A stretch of 64,000 nucleotides of DNA, from NCBI GenBank assembly GCA_021292105.1, contig CM037870.1:11953353-12017352 (forward strand). The letters are read 5' to 3'. Both the position numbers and the translations under genes were made by a program. A model generated the notes under the pieces. The model saw nothing but the letters and a program-made list of their open reading frames with translations. It did no database searches and had not been told where the DNA came from. Below are positions 1-13,600 of this stretch, piece after piece; the first letter of the stretch is position 1; the number at the start of each line of letters is the position of its first letter. This DNA is from Anadara kagoshimensis. Lineage: Eukaryota > Mollusca > Bivalvia > Arcoida > Arcidae.

Positions 1-305
1 GTGCTCATTCGGTATTTGGGAGGTGGGGGTTTGAACACCTACCAGTTTCTGACTTAGACTTGAAAAAAGGTGGTGACTTTTCTTTTGCCAAGCACTGCAT
101 TTAGAAATGAAAGGTACAGGTTCTTTTGGAAGAGATCATAAAAACTGATGCTCCATTTCATGGTGAGAATAGCATTAAATGTGTTTAAAAAACAGAATGT
201 TGATATATCAAAGATGTGCACCTTTTTATATGGAATTATTTCAGGATTTTTTCATATTTTTCCAGACTTTGAAATTTATTTGGGTTTTCTTGATATGTCT
301 TTCAG
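1..305 (+). repeat. Intron of PRMT2-like gene with diverged SINE-A fragment
   Basis: Bases about 20-170 match the middle of the tRNA-headed SINE-A family seen in better copies at 56.9 and 59.7 kb (ACTTGAAA..., GCCAAGCACTG..., GAAATGAAAG...), strongly decayed. The stretch ends with a pyrimidine-rich acceptor, CAG at 303-305. No coding sequence seen. Confidence 0.5.
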
Positions 306-3038
306 TTTGAGATGATGATTGAGTCTGTGATAAAAGCTAGAGATCAGTATCTCAAGGAGGATGGTACTGTATGGCCGTCGTCTGCTAGTCTTTACTTAGT
401 GCCTTGTGCTGCCGCCAGTGTGTACAGTAGTAAAGTGGAATTCTGGAAGGATCAATATGGATTTGACTTTACCCCTCTAAAGTATGTGCATTTATGTTGT
501 TTTCAGGGTATCAATCCTGTCTGGATCTGACCAATTTTCAGGGTATGAATCCTGGCTGGATCTGACCAAGACTATGTAGCCACTGCTTTTTTATTAAGCA
601 CTATGCATTTAGAATTAAAAGTCACAGAGTTCTTTGAAAGAGACTTTAAAAACTGATGTCCCATGTCAAAATGGGTGTTGAAAGCTAAAGAACCCTCTCT
701 GCAAATTTCCACGAGAGCACTGGAGAGATTAAAGTTTCTGTAACTTCATCTATAGCTGATGACATCTCAATATGACTGAAATATACTTAAATGGGACGTA
801 AAAATCCTATTCAATCAGTCAATCTTAAATCATCCATTCTTGTTGTAATTATCAATGCAATGCATTAGTGAATGCTAAAATAATTCCATTAAGGAAACAA
901 GCCATTGGAACTTAAATCAAGACTTAACCTCTTGGGCCACAGCATGCTACCATGATTAGAGGAATATGGCAAAACCTGAACTCGTCACAGCTGTTTGTTT
1001 AGTCAGATTTTTGCACTATGAAAGGGTTTCACTATAAACATTTTGGATTTGGACATGGACTTATATATGTTTGTTTTTATTTTGATTTTATATATTTCAG
1101 ACATGTTGCCAAAAAAGAACTAACAGGACGACCAGTACATAACCATGTACTAGATATAAAGGATTGTTATAGTGATGAACAGCGTTTATTTAATCTGGAT
1201 ATGAAATCTGTGACTTTGTCAGACCTAGAAGACATTTGTGTCAATTTTAAATTTGTTATTCATAAAACAGGAATAATTCATGGTTTTACATCCTGGTTTG
1301 AAGTCGGATTTAAGAACTTGGATCCTGATTGTGATATTGATGAGGTTTTACTTAATACTGGCCCAAAGTATGAGTAAGTACGGATAAGGAATGTGTAACC
1401 ATGGTAACGCGAAGCTATCTTAAAAGTTACACTTATCACCTATACAATATACAGGTATTTACAAATGTATAGTATTCCAAACCTCCAAAATGTATGGTAG
1501 CTTAATACATGTATTAATTTACATGTATTTATGAAATTAAATATTAAAAAAAAAAAAAACAGAAATCTGTTAAAATGCGGTAAAACCTCGATTTCTAATT
1601 GCCACGGTTTGTTCAGTCAGATTTTGGTGTTATAAAAGGGTTAGGTGATAAATCAAGGCATATTTGTGAAAAGGAAAATGTAAAGGAAATCGACTTTAAA
1701 ATACAGGTTATTGAGCTCGAGCAAAGTGTCGAAGTTATCTAGGAGTGGTGCAGAATAATAACAGTGATTTAGTGACCTAATACGGAAGTATATATAGAGT
1801 AATTAAACTTTATATCGGGCGGCGCGATAGTAACAAATCTCTCCCACAGAGGATCTGGATCTTCAAGATTTCAAAACATTAGTACATCTGCAAAAACAAC
1901 AAAACACTTTGACGACGCCATTGTTTATACAAGTTACATGGAACGTAATTGCTACTGACCTGATATTTTTGGGGGACAAGGGAGATAATCACTAGTGACC
2001 TAGTATAACTCCATATTAGTTTACTACCTGACCAATGGGAATAAAGGATTTTTATCTGATGTGGGATAATGGGGTTTTATGCCCCGGGTCTTTTCACTAA
2101 TATTTACATATAGGTGGTCATTTCAGGGATGGTAGGGAATCCAGAGTGCACATCATTCATTTATTTTCAGTATTTATTAGCTTTTTCTATGATACATGTA
2201 TTTGATATGTTTATTTTCTGTTTTAATTGATTCTTTTATTTTCTGCCGTGATCATTTTAGGTTAACACACTGGAAACAGAACCTGTTTATACTAGATGAA
2301 GCTGTTCAAGTAGAATGTGGTGACATCATAAAGGGTAGTTTTAACTTATACAGAAATAGGGAGTGGAGACGGCATCTGTTTGTTACAATTAATTTTGATC
2401 ATCAAAGAAAAGATGAAATACTGGTAAGTTCCTAAGCTGAAATGAAGCATTTTGTGTACCCACCACAACCGACATAATTTGCAGTGTTGTGTAAGTTAGA
2501 GGCCTCAAAAAGAATGAAGGTATATCAAGTAAAACCCCTATTTAGTGCCACCATTTGTTCAAACGGATTTTGACACAATTAAGGTGCATGGAAGTAAATT
2601 TAGGGAGAATTAAAAGGGAAAAAACAAGATTCTATCACTTACATCTTTGCTGTCAGTTCTAAGATGGTGGAGGAAACTGGATTGTCTTCAGAGGACTACT
2701 GACCTTTTTCAAAGAATTGACACACTCGTTTTCTTACATTAGGATCCTTCTGATGAGAAGTTTTATGATTTGTAGGCACTTTGTAAAGTACAAATCGAAT
2801 GCAGAACCCCCACACCCTACATTCCCAACACGCATTTGTTGGAGATGCATCATGAATGCATGCAGCATACAATATATGTGTTAGTAAACAACAAGTCATC
2901 TCCAAACCTTGGAAAACTAGACACAATCAGTCTTATATTGCAAGACAATCAAATACTTAGAACAAAATGTTGTTTCTTTTTTAGAATACAGTGGAAAAGA
3001 AATATTCAATATGGAGACCAGAGGAAGAGAAAAGTTGA
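306..3038 (+). CDS. PRMT2: PRMT2-like protein arginine methyltransferase, last four coding exons (5' part outside window)
   Basis: C-terminal 221 residues of a type I protein arginine N-methyltransferase, which transfers methyl groups from S-adenosylmethionine to arginines of nuclear and RNA-binding proteins. Exons placed at GT/AG borders: 306-481, 1101-1373, 2261-2423, 2985-3038, with stop TGA at 3036. Splice phases agree and the joined frame stays open. The first exon opens with FEMMIESVIKARD, the second half of the double-E loop. Exon 3 carries the family THW loop (LTHWKQNLF) and an RNREWRRH stretch typical of PRMT2. The protein ends ...SIWRPEEEKS, matching the PIWR end I recall for vertebrate PRMT2, with a few extra residues. 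The SAM-binding half (and any SH3 domain) must lie upstream of base 1. A possible AATAAA signal is at 3056-3061. It converges on the METTL21A-like gene. PRMT2 is favoured over PRMT1/8 because of the exon order and the ending. Confidence 0.88.
575..815 (+). repeat. Diverged SINE-A copy in PRMT2-like intron
   Basis: Body and tail of SINE-A are recognisable in order: the AAGCACTATGCATTTAGAA block, GTCACAGAGTTCTTT, AAAGAACCCTCT, CTATAGCTGATGACATCTC and a degraded GACTGAAATATACTTAAATGGGACG end. No tRNA head remains. The rest of the intron (816-1100) shows only a weak piece of the CAGTAAAACCTCG inverted-repeat element around 960-1030. Confidence 0.5.
1565..1760 (+). repeat. Decayed CAGTAAAACCTCG-type MITE in PRMT2-like intron
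   Basis: Starts GCGGTAAAACCTCGATTTC, then GATTTTGGTGTTATAAAAGGG. This is collinear with the intact 187-bp TA-flanked element at 50823-51009. The right terminus is not preserved. A second, weaker start (GTAAAACCCCTATTTAG) lies at about 2530 in the next intron. Confidence 0.45.
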
Positions 3039-4862
3039 CAGGCCTAAAGACATAAAATAAAAGATGATTACTATTTATTATGCATTTAATCATTATATAA
3101 TACTCCTGCCATTCTAGTCACCCATCTTTGAAACATTTTTTACTGAATAAGGTTTGATCAGTAGTCAGTATTAACAAGCAATTCAGTGGTGTTGACAGCA
3201 TGCTATGCGATACCCCGTTGAATTATGCAGAACAATTGAATATGGAATTACATAAGTAAAAACAGTGTTATTCCAAATATTTGTGACACATATATATATT
3301 TTTTAGTCTCATACTGGGATTTCAATTTAAATGAACTTGCAGAAATTTGATAATCAAACTGCCTCATAGTAGATGAGCATGTTGGTCTCCAATGTTTCAG
3401 TATTGTTTGGTAATATTATCAATCTATCAAGTTGTCCGACATAATCAGGATTTGCTTATTCATGTTATTTATTTCCAATACACTCTGGATATATTTTACT
3501 TATTTATTAGTTAAACATTGATTTAACAAGATTATTTATTACTAAGTTTGTTTGCGCCAAAGTTATATGAGCAATTTCTAGAATGGTGATAAATTATAAT
3601 TATTTTTTTGTGATGTTATTTTCATGGACATGAATTAGTTCATCATTAAGCATGAGATTACGTATTACGGAGTTTGTATGCACCAAAGTAATTTAGATTG
3701 AATACTGTGAAATTATTAATTTTCGTGGAGTCCTAATTTTTGCTTTTTCATAGACATCTTATCATGACCTATGAATTTTACATGTCAACAAAATAGTATT
3801 TATTACTGATTTATGGTACCTAAAACAGTAACCACAAAACACAAGTTTATAGTCCCACAAAATGGTGTTTTTGTAAGAACCATGAAAATTAGATGCCACA
3901 AAAATTAGACACCACAAAATAAATTAATTTCCAGGATTTTGATTTTACATTTATACCAATTTAACTAATCAGGGTTCTGTTGTATTAATTTTAATTCACT
4001 TTATGAATTAGTGTTTGCTTTTGCAAGATAAAATAAACAGTTATTGAAATTTATGTGCACTTAAATTTTATTTTTTAAAGTATAAAAGGCCATGTATATA
4101 TGTAGCAAATAAGGTTATATATATATATATAATCTTGCCAGGCACATTATTTAATATGGGCAAGATGAGTTTTATATATCATGAAATGTTACAATTCATG
4201 AACCCTGTGTACTTCCAAAAGATCAATATTAAATTTAGCTCCAAGAATATATGACACAAGTGTATACATCCAATTTAATAGTGTTTGATTAAGAATTTTT
4301 GACATCATTTGTGATCTCTTCCCCAACACAATTATACCCATTACATGATCAGTTTGTTTTTAAACCAGAAGAAGCATCAAAAGCACACTAAAACATCTTC
4401 TTGCTCAGTCTTTTTCAATTGCTTCTAGTAGTAAGCATCCCCTGCTCTCAAAAGAAATCTTCAGCATACACCGAGACAGAACCCACAACCCTTGACTTCA
4501 AGGGACCTTGGTGGCCAAGCGCACAGTAGCTTTTCCTGGCTAGGTTAGAATCCCACTCTGGACAAATCCTAGTGTAAATAAGTTTGTCAGTTCGATTGCC
4601 AAATGTTGGTGGTTTTCTCTAGGTACTTCGGTTTCCTCCACAATCCCAGAACTGGTTCCCTTGATATAAGTAAAAACAATCTTGGCAGGGGCTTGAAATT
4701 CCATTACCCCACTCCTCACACCTTGATTTTAAAAGCCAGTAACAGTGCCACTTGGCTATGTATGTACGCCCATTTAGAATGTAAAATGTAAAACATTCAA
4801 AGTATATACACAGGTTTATTGATTTTTTAAAAATAAATACAAATAGTTATGATGATTAATAA
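3039..4862. other. Intergenic stretch between convergent PRMT2-like and METTL21A-like genes
   Basis: No open frame of note. It holds a foldback-like repeat at about 3700-3965 (ACTGTGAAATTATTAATTTTCGTGG at the left; the inverted partner near CACAAAATAAATTAATTTCC at the right), a short (AT)n run at 4118-4132, and a diverged SINE-like piece at about 4495-4745 with GGTGGTTTTCTCTAGGTAC and TTTCCTCCACAATCC blocks that recur, in either orientation, at 5.9, 8.8, 10.6 and 56.3 kb. Confidence 0.5.
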
Positions 4863-7119
<2,257 letters not shown>

Positions 7120-7624
7120 TTTAGAATCTGGGTCAGTGCTACACTGCTCAAGATCCCCGTTACACAAGGCAAAAACCGTGACAAATATACATGTCTGTAT
7201 AAAATAAGAAAATATCTGAAATCGGCGAAATTTAAAGTCCGTATTCATTCGTAACATGTTAGCTTCATCCTTATCCGAGATATTTTTCAACACGTGTTGT
7301 GTTTTGATTGGCACCGGAAGTGTCTACTTTCATTTTCGCCAATGACGTCATAGACCGAGTCCACAATTTAAATATTTCAAAGACCTTTACTGGTTATTTT
7401 TTTTTATAAAACGTGTCATTTTTATTTCCAAAATATATTGCGTTCAAAGTACATTTAAAAATTATGAACTGTTGACAAGAAAGAATTAAAATTAATCTAC
7501 GAAACTAAACCCATGCGTACCGGAAGTGAGTTTCTGCATTGTTTATGGTATCCATAGTTGCGTGTACACACATGAACAAATATCCATTGTATTTATTTAG
7601 TTTGTTGTTTTTGCTGTATCAAAT
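7120..7624. promoter_or_regulatory. Bidirectional promoter between METTL21A-like (-) and C7orf57-like (+)
   Basis: The two start codons are 505 bp apart and diverge. Within this gap I see ETS-type sites ACCGGAAGT at 7313-7321 and 7519-7527, an inverted CCAAT box at 7307-7311, and a CCAAT box at 7339-7343 that overlaps by one base a perfect palindromic CRE TGACGTCA at 7343-7350. No TATA box sits in an obvious place. ETS, CCAAT and CRE sites without TATA are typical of divergent housekeeping promoters in animals. Part of 7120-7314 is probably METTL21A 5' UTR. Confidence 0.55.
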
Positions 7625-10600
7625 ATGTCGTCCGATAGGCGAGTACAAGAAGCAGGTATGTAGTTAGGATTGTCCTTTAGCTAAAAGAATTATATCTTCC
7701 TTAAAATAAAATGGAAAATGTTTACAATCATTTTGTGTGGATTATCTCCAGCCCGTCATGGAAAGGATTCTTTTGATTGCAATTTTACACAGTTAAAACA
7801 ATGTTAACATATAGTTCGGATAGACGGTCGAACTGAACCAAGAGTCCCCATCAATTCAATTGACATCACTGCATATGTACTCATATGGAGTCAAAAGAAT
7901 GGACTTGTGCATGCAAGTTGTTGAACAGCAACCTCTGCAACTGTTTTGATGAGCTAGCATCTAAATGTCATTCTGAGAGCACACTTGTACTGAGCTAATG
8001 ACATAACATGCATGCACTTGTCACTAGTTACACATAATCAGGATATTATTTTGTGATTTGTTGGACATTAACCCTCTTGCTGCCACACGGACATACCGGT
8101 ATGTGTCCTTTACCGTCAACCTGCTATATGGACACATATGTCCTTTTAACGTAATTGACAACTCTTAGATAAAAGAGGAAGATATACTTTTAATCTTTTT
8201 GTCATATTATAAAAATGCAAAATGTTGACTATTGAGATTATAATCTACAATTAGCTAATGATGTCATATGACTACAAACGCATCTGACGTTATATTCTTT
8301 TGTTGACATCATATCATTTCGCATTGTGAACTTCAATTTGGCACTGCTAACGTTGCGCTGAAAATTAATTTGGCAACAAGAGGGTTAATGGAGTTTGCTG
8401 TTGTACTACATGATACCCTCTAACGTTTGTGCGGACCACTTATTTCCAATGGATATGGAGTCCCCTAAGATTATGTTTCTGTGTAAAAATGATATTATTC
8501 TAGGAATTTGCTCAGTTAAGTTTTTCAGAAACGTTCCGCATAAACGTTAAGGAGTATTAATCATGTGGTACAACAGCGAACCGCATTAGAACTACTGTTG
8601 TTACTATTGTGAGATACCTCCACTCAACCACTTCTATAACACCCATTAAATATGTACATGATAATACATGCACATGTAGAGAACCCAAAATAAGTTGAGT
8701 GGAATGTGTTTTATGACCAAGTCAAGATATATCATTCATGTTGAACCAGTCAGTCCTGAGAAGGTGGAGGAAACTGGTGTGCCCAGTGAAAAACTACCAA
8801 CCGTTTAAGCCAATGACTGGTGGACATGGCCAAGGCAAGTGGTACAGTTACTTGTTTTCTAAGTAAGGGTTGTGGGTTCGAACCTCATTCATGACTTGGA
8901 AATTTTCTGATATGATTTCCATCTCCTGTTCATACTAGAGCTGTGGTGATACAAGATTCTGTATCACGTGTGTTCGATAAAACTTGCATATCATCAAATA
9001 CAGACATAAAAACTAGTCTAATGTTAGATAAATGTATATATATATTTTGTGTTATATATCTAAAGAAGTTTTTTCCACTTTAGGATGGTTTTATCATGCA
9101 CCTGCTAAAAGAGTAGGACCAAAAGAACCACCTTTGTTGCCACTGACTTCACAAATACCTGGATTAAATAACCTGCCACCACAACCTGAAGATGAACCGA
9201 GGGTGTTATACAGAGACACAGACTCTAAGTATATCAGACTGGCAAAGAAAGGCGGTAGAGAGGGTAAGTTGAGTTGAGTGTTGATGTTTAACGTTCCAGT
9301 CAAGAATATTTCACTTATATCAAGACATCATCAGCTATAGGCGAAGGTGCAGAAATTTTGCCTGTGTGTTGCACAGCTGATGGCATTAAACAGCAGGGTT
9401 CTTTATTGAACCAAGCCCACCGTGACACTGGACCTCGTTTATTTTATGTTCCCATCCGAAAGAATCGTGACTTTCATTTTGTAATGCTGAGTGCTTGGCG
9501 AAAGAACAGTCACTACCCCCTTTCAAGTCTTGGGTCAGACACAGTTGGGGTTCAAACCCACCACTTCCCACTTACAGAGCGAGCACTATACCAACTGAGC
9601 TACTGCAGTGGTCATAGAGGGTAAGTGCTGTATTAGCTAATTTGGTAAAGCATTATGCTACAGCTCCAAGGGTTGAAATTAAAAGTTAAAATTCTGACAG
9701 GAGCATGTTTAGACCAAATTATTTCAGTTGTCATTGGCCCTTTTCATTGTTGTCCCTCTGCCCCATATCATGAATAAAAAGGGCCAATGACAACAGAAAT
9801 AATTCAGTCTAGGGCATGTTGTGACTTTAAAAGCAAGTTACTTCATTTCACATTGATGCTGGGGTCAAGATAATGTACTGGTGGGGCAGCAATCTCTGCA
9901 ACTACTTGGTGAGCTATCCTCTAAAACTCACTCTTAATGCCCACTAAGTACAAACATAATATACACTGCCAGTTATAATCGACAGATCGCCGGCCATGCC
10001 CTCAATGTTCTGACAAATGCCCAGCATGCTTGGATTACACACAAAAAGAATGAAAACTCTGCCTGGATTGTGCCATTTAATGACGTCACTGACACTAGTA
10101 CGTCATTAGTTGCTGTGATGCTGCTTTAGTACTGTGATGGCGGCCAGTGTCTCAGCATTAAAGGCATGACTGGCTATACATCAATTGGAATAGCCACCAA
10201 ATTTTCTTTACTTGAATGGAACAAAATTAAAACAATAGTTTGTAAATAATAAGAATATAGACAGACAAAAGAAAGTTATAATTACAGAAGAAAATATGAG
10301 TTTGAATTTTTATTTTTCAGATCTTTTGAGGTTTAAGGAGAATGCAAATTTAAGAGAAAGAGCACCAGTATCATATCCCAGAAATGAATGGTTCTATCTG
10401 GCTGATAATGCTTTAGAAGATGCAGAAATAGAGGAGAAAAAGTAAGTTAAATCTCGTTATCTCAAACTCGTATATCTCTAATTTCTGGATAAGTTGAACT
10501 TTTTTAAAAGTTCGGAATGAGTCTCCTCTTTATTTGACCAAAATGACTCCGGTTATCTCAAACTAGGATACCCCCTTATATTGAGAAAGTAGGTTATAGA

Positions 10601-13600
10601 ATAGTGGAGGAAACCAGAGTGCCTGGGGAAAAACACTGACCTTCACCAATTGCAAACAAATTGACTAATTTTCTGATATGTAAGGCATGAGCACAACTTT
10701 AACATGACCATTGGTGCTTCTTTAAATAAAAAGAAAGAAAAGGTCAAACTTGTATTTTCATGTTATTACACCCTTATATGCATGAAGTGTTTTTCTTGCA
10801 GAAAACAGTTTTATTGCATGTGGTATTATTGGGATGTTCCTTTAAAAATGGAAGAAAAATAGTAATAAAAACAGTATGATTTTATGAGCAAAATAAGAGG
10901 AAAAAACGTAATAAAGACACTACTAGATCTAATAAAAATTGTATGAACAAAGATGGAAAAAAATAATAATAATAAAAATTCATCAGATTTAATGATTTTT
11001 TATCATTCCATCTAAATTTGAGGTGCCCATATGCATTTTAATAATATTATTAAATCTGTGTATGACCAAAGATAAAAACAAGCACAATAAAAACTTTTTT
11101 CATCAAATTTTAGTAAATGCAATTTCATGGTATTTTTTTATTTCTTCTGAATTTTAGGCCATATGCATTTTTGCTGCCAGAATACATGGTTCATGAATCA
11201 CACAAGCCAGATGGCGATTTTGCTAACTATGAAAAGCCAAGACGAGCCCCATTTGCATATGACAACAAATCAGCTTACGAGCGTGAAGGCAACACAATTA
11301 CAGACAAAACTGTAAAACTACCAGAAGTAGTCCGGTCAGGTTATGGAGTCAGGACGGGAAAACCTCCGAAAACAAAACAACAGCCAATGCCTGAACAACA
11401 AAAACAGAGCATATCAGCTAAAACCTCACAGTTAGAACAAGAAAAACCAAGACTCAGATATCTTCCATTGTAAGTATAAATAATCATTGTTTAATATTTA
11501 CAGTCGTACTGAATTCCCTTCAGTAAACCTTTTGAGAGCGACGGAAGATATTTACCAATTGACGGATTGCCGGCCACACCCACAATGTTCCGACACTGGG
11601 CGCCATCATGGTACCAAAGCAGCATCATGGCAACTAATGACATACTAGTATTAGTGACATCATTAAATGACACAATTCAGGCCAAGTTTTTGTTCTTTTT
11701 GTGTGTAATTCAAGCATGCCAGGCCTTTGTCTGAACACTGTGGGCGCGGCGGTGATCCGTTAATAACTTTGGTTAGTCACTTGTGACCTTTGACCCTTGA
11801 CATCACTTGTTTGTTACCTTTGGTGCTGAAAATTGGCATAAATCATAAATGATGGATTGACTAGGGTTTCATCCCAGTCCAAAATATTTTACATAATTAT
11901 ATATTGAGATGTCACCAGCTATATGTAAAGTGATACACTGGTCTACATAAAATTTTTGTATACCAGTACATGTATTTTATTTTCTCACACCTGTGACATG
12001 GAAATACCTTGTTTTTACCTATGTGGAATTTCCTTGTCTCACCCTAGGGTTGAAACAGGCTACACATTGAATTTCCCGCATAGTTATACCTGCTCTTGAT
12101 TTATCATTGAGAGGACTCAATAAGTTAAAAAAAGTTCCGAAGTCAACCAACAATTTCTCAATGCCACAATCACTTACACACACTTAATTGATGATGTCAT
12201 AATCATTTAACGTGACAACGTCAACAAAAATTGACTACGTCATTTTCAGTAGGCACGGCCATGAAAACTGAACGTTTGATGCAATTTTTTGTTTACAAAT
12301 CATGTTTTATGATGCAAATGTGTGAGAAAAAGAATCCTACACCAGTAACACTGGTGTAAGATTCTATTAATCCCCCACCTTTTGGAGAAGGATATATTGA
12401 ACTTCTACCCTCCTGTTCATCCAGAGACTTAATTTTACACTATTGGTACAGAGCATCAATATTGATAGGAGATGCTCACATCATTAACCTAATTTGGTTT
12501 GCTCAGTTTTCTTGGAGTTATAGCCTTTGAATATAAATATTAGTGCAAATCACGAAAAAGTAGTCAAACCTGCCTTATAGGTCACCTCTATATAAGGTCC
12601 ACCTGCTTTTAAAGGCCAGTAGAATTGTATTCCAAATGTTCTTTATTCGCATTATTTGAACCTGTATATAAAGGCCACCTGCCCATAGAGGCTACTTTTA
12701 CTGGTTCCCTTGGGTAGCCTTTATAGACAGGTTTTACTGTAGTTAATTGTTGGAAATCCTAATTCACTGAATTTTCTTGTTTATGTATAGACCATCAGAA
12801 GAAAAAAAGGCACCAAAGATGAGTAAGTTAATATCCAATGAGTATGACAGAGAATGGCACGAAGATGTAACAAAATGGCAGATGAAACAGGACATGTTAC
12901 GAGATAAGTTCAAAGCCATGGCAACCGACCCAAACAAACAAGAACCTATATCCTCAGAATACCGATCAACGTATGGCAAGAAAACACAAAAACCATATAA
13001 AAATGAGTAAGTCAAAATATATACATTTATCTAACATTAGACTAGTTTTTCCATCTGATTTGGCGAAATACAAGTTTTATCGAACACCTATGATACAGGA
13101 TCTTGTATCACCACAGTGTGGTGATACAACATTTGGGGTAAAGAACACGTGCACTTCTCATTGTGACGTCATTGGGAAATCATTACTACAGAACATGTCA
13201 TAACATAGTTTAGTGGTTTTCTGTGGTAGCGCAAGCGCGACTCGTAGTGATACGACTACGAAAAAAGGACTCGACCTGATACTGAGGGTTGTACATACAC
13301 GCTGTGTATATAATATGTATGTATTTCAAATTTGTATATACTGAAGAGTCATCAATATGCATGGGTGAATTTTTAACGGTTTTGTACTTTAAAAAAAATT
13401 TGGGTAAAAATTTCTTATAAATTAAGAAATATAATTATATTTCTTAAATTAAATGAAATATTTTCACCCAAAGAAATATTTAATGTTATGTTTAATGTAA
13501 TGTGAATATTTGATGTAATGTTGTTTTATGAAAAAATATTTTTAGGTTACCTGATGATTGGAAATTTTTGTGTTGTCTTAAAAATATACTTTTCCCACAT

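Noticed and set aside
2743-2760. CTGATGAG word resembling a hammerhead core
   Set aside because: No GAAAC or GTC partners and no stem; chance occurrence in PRMT2 intron 3.
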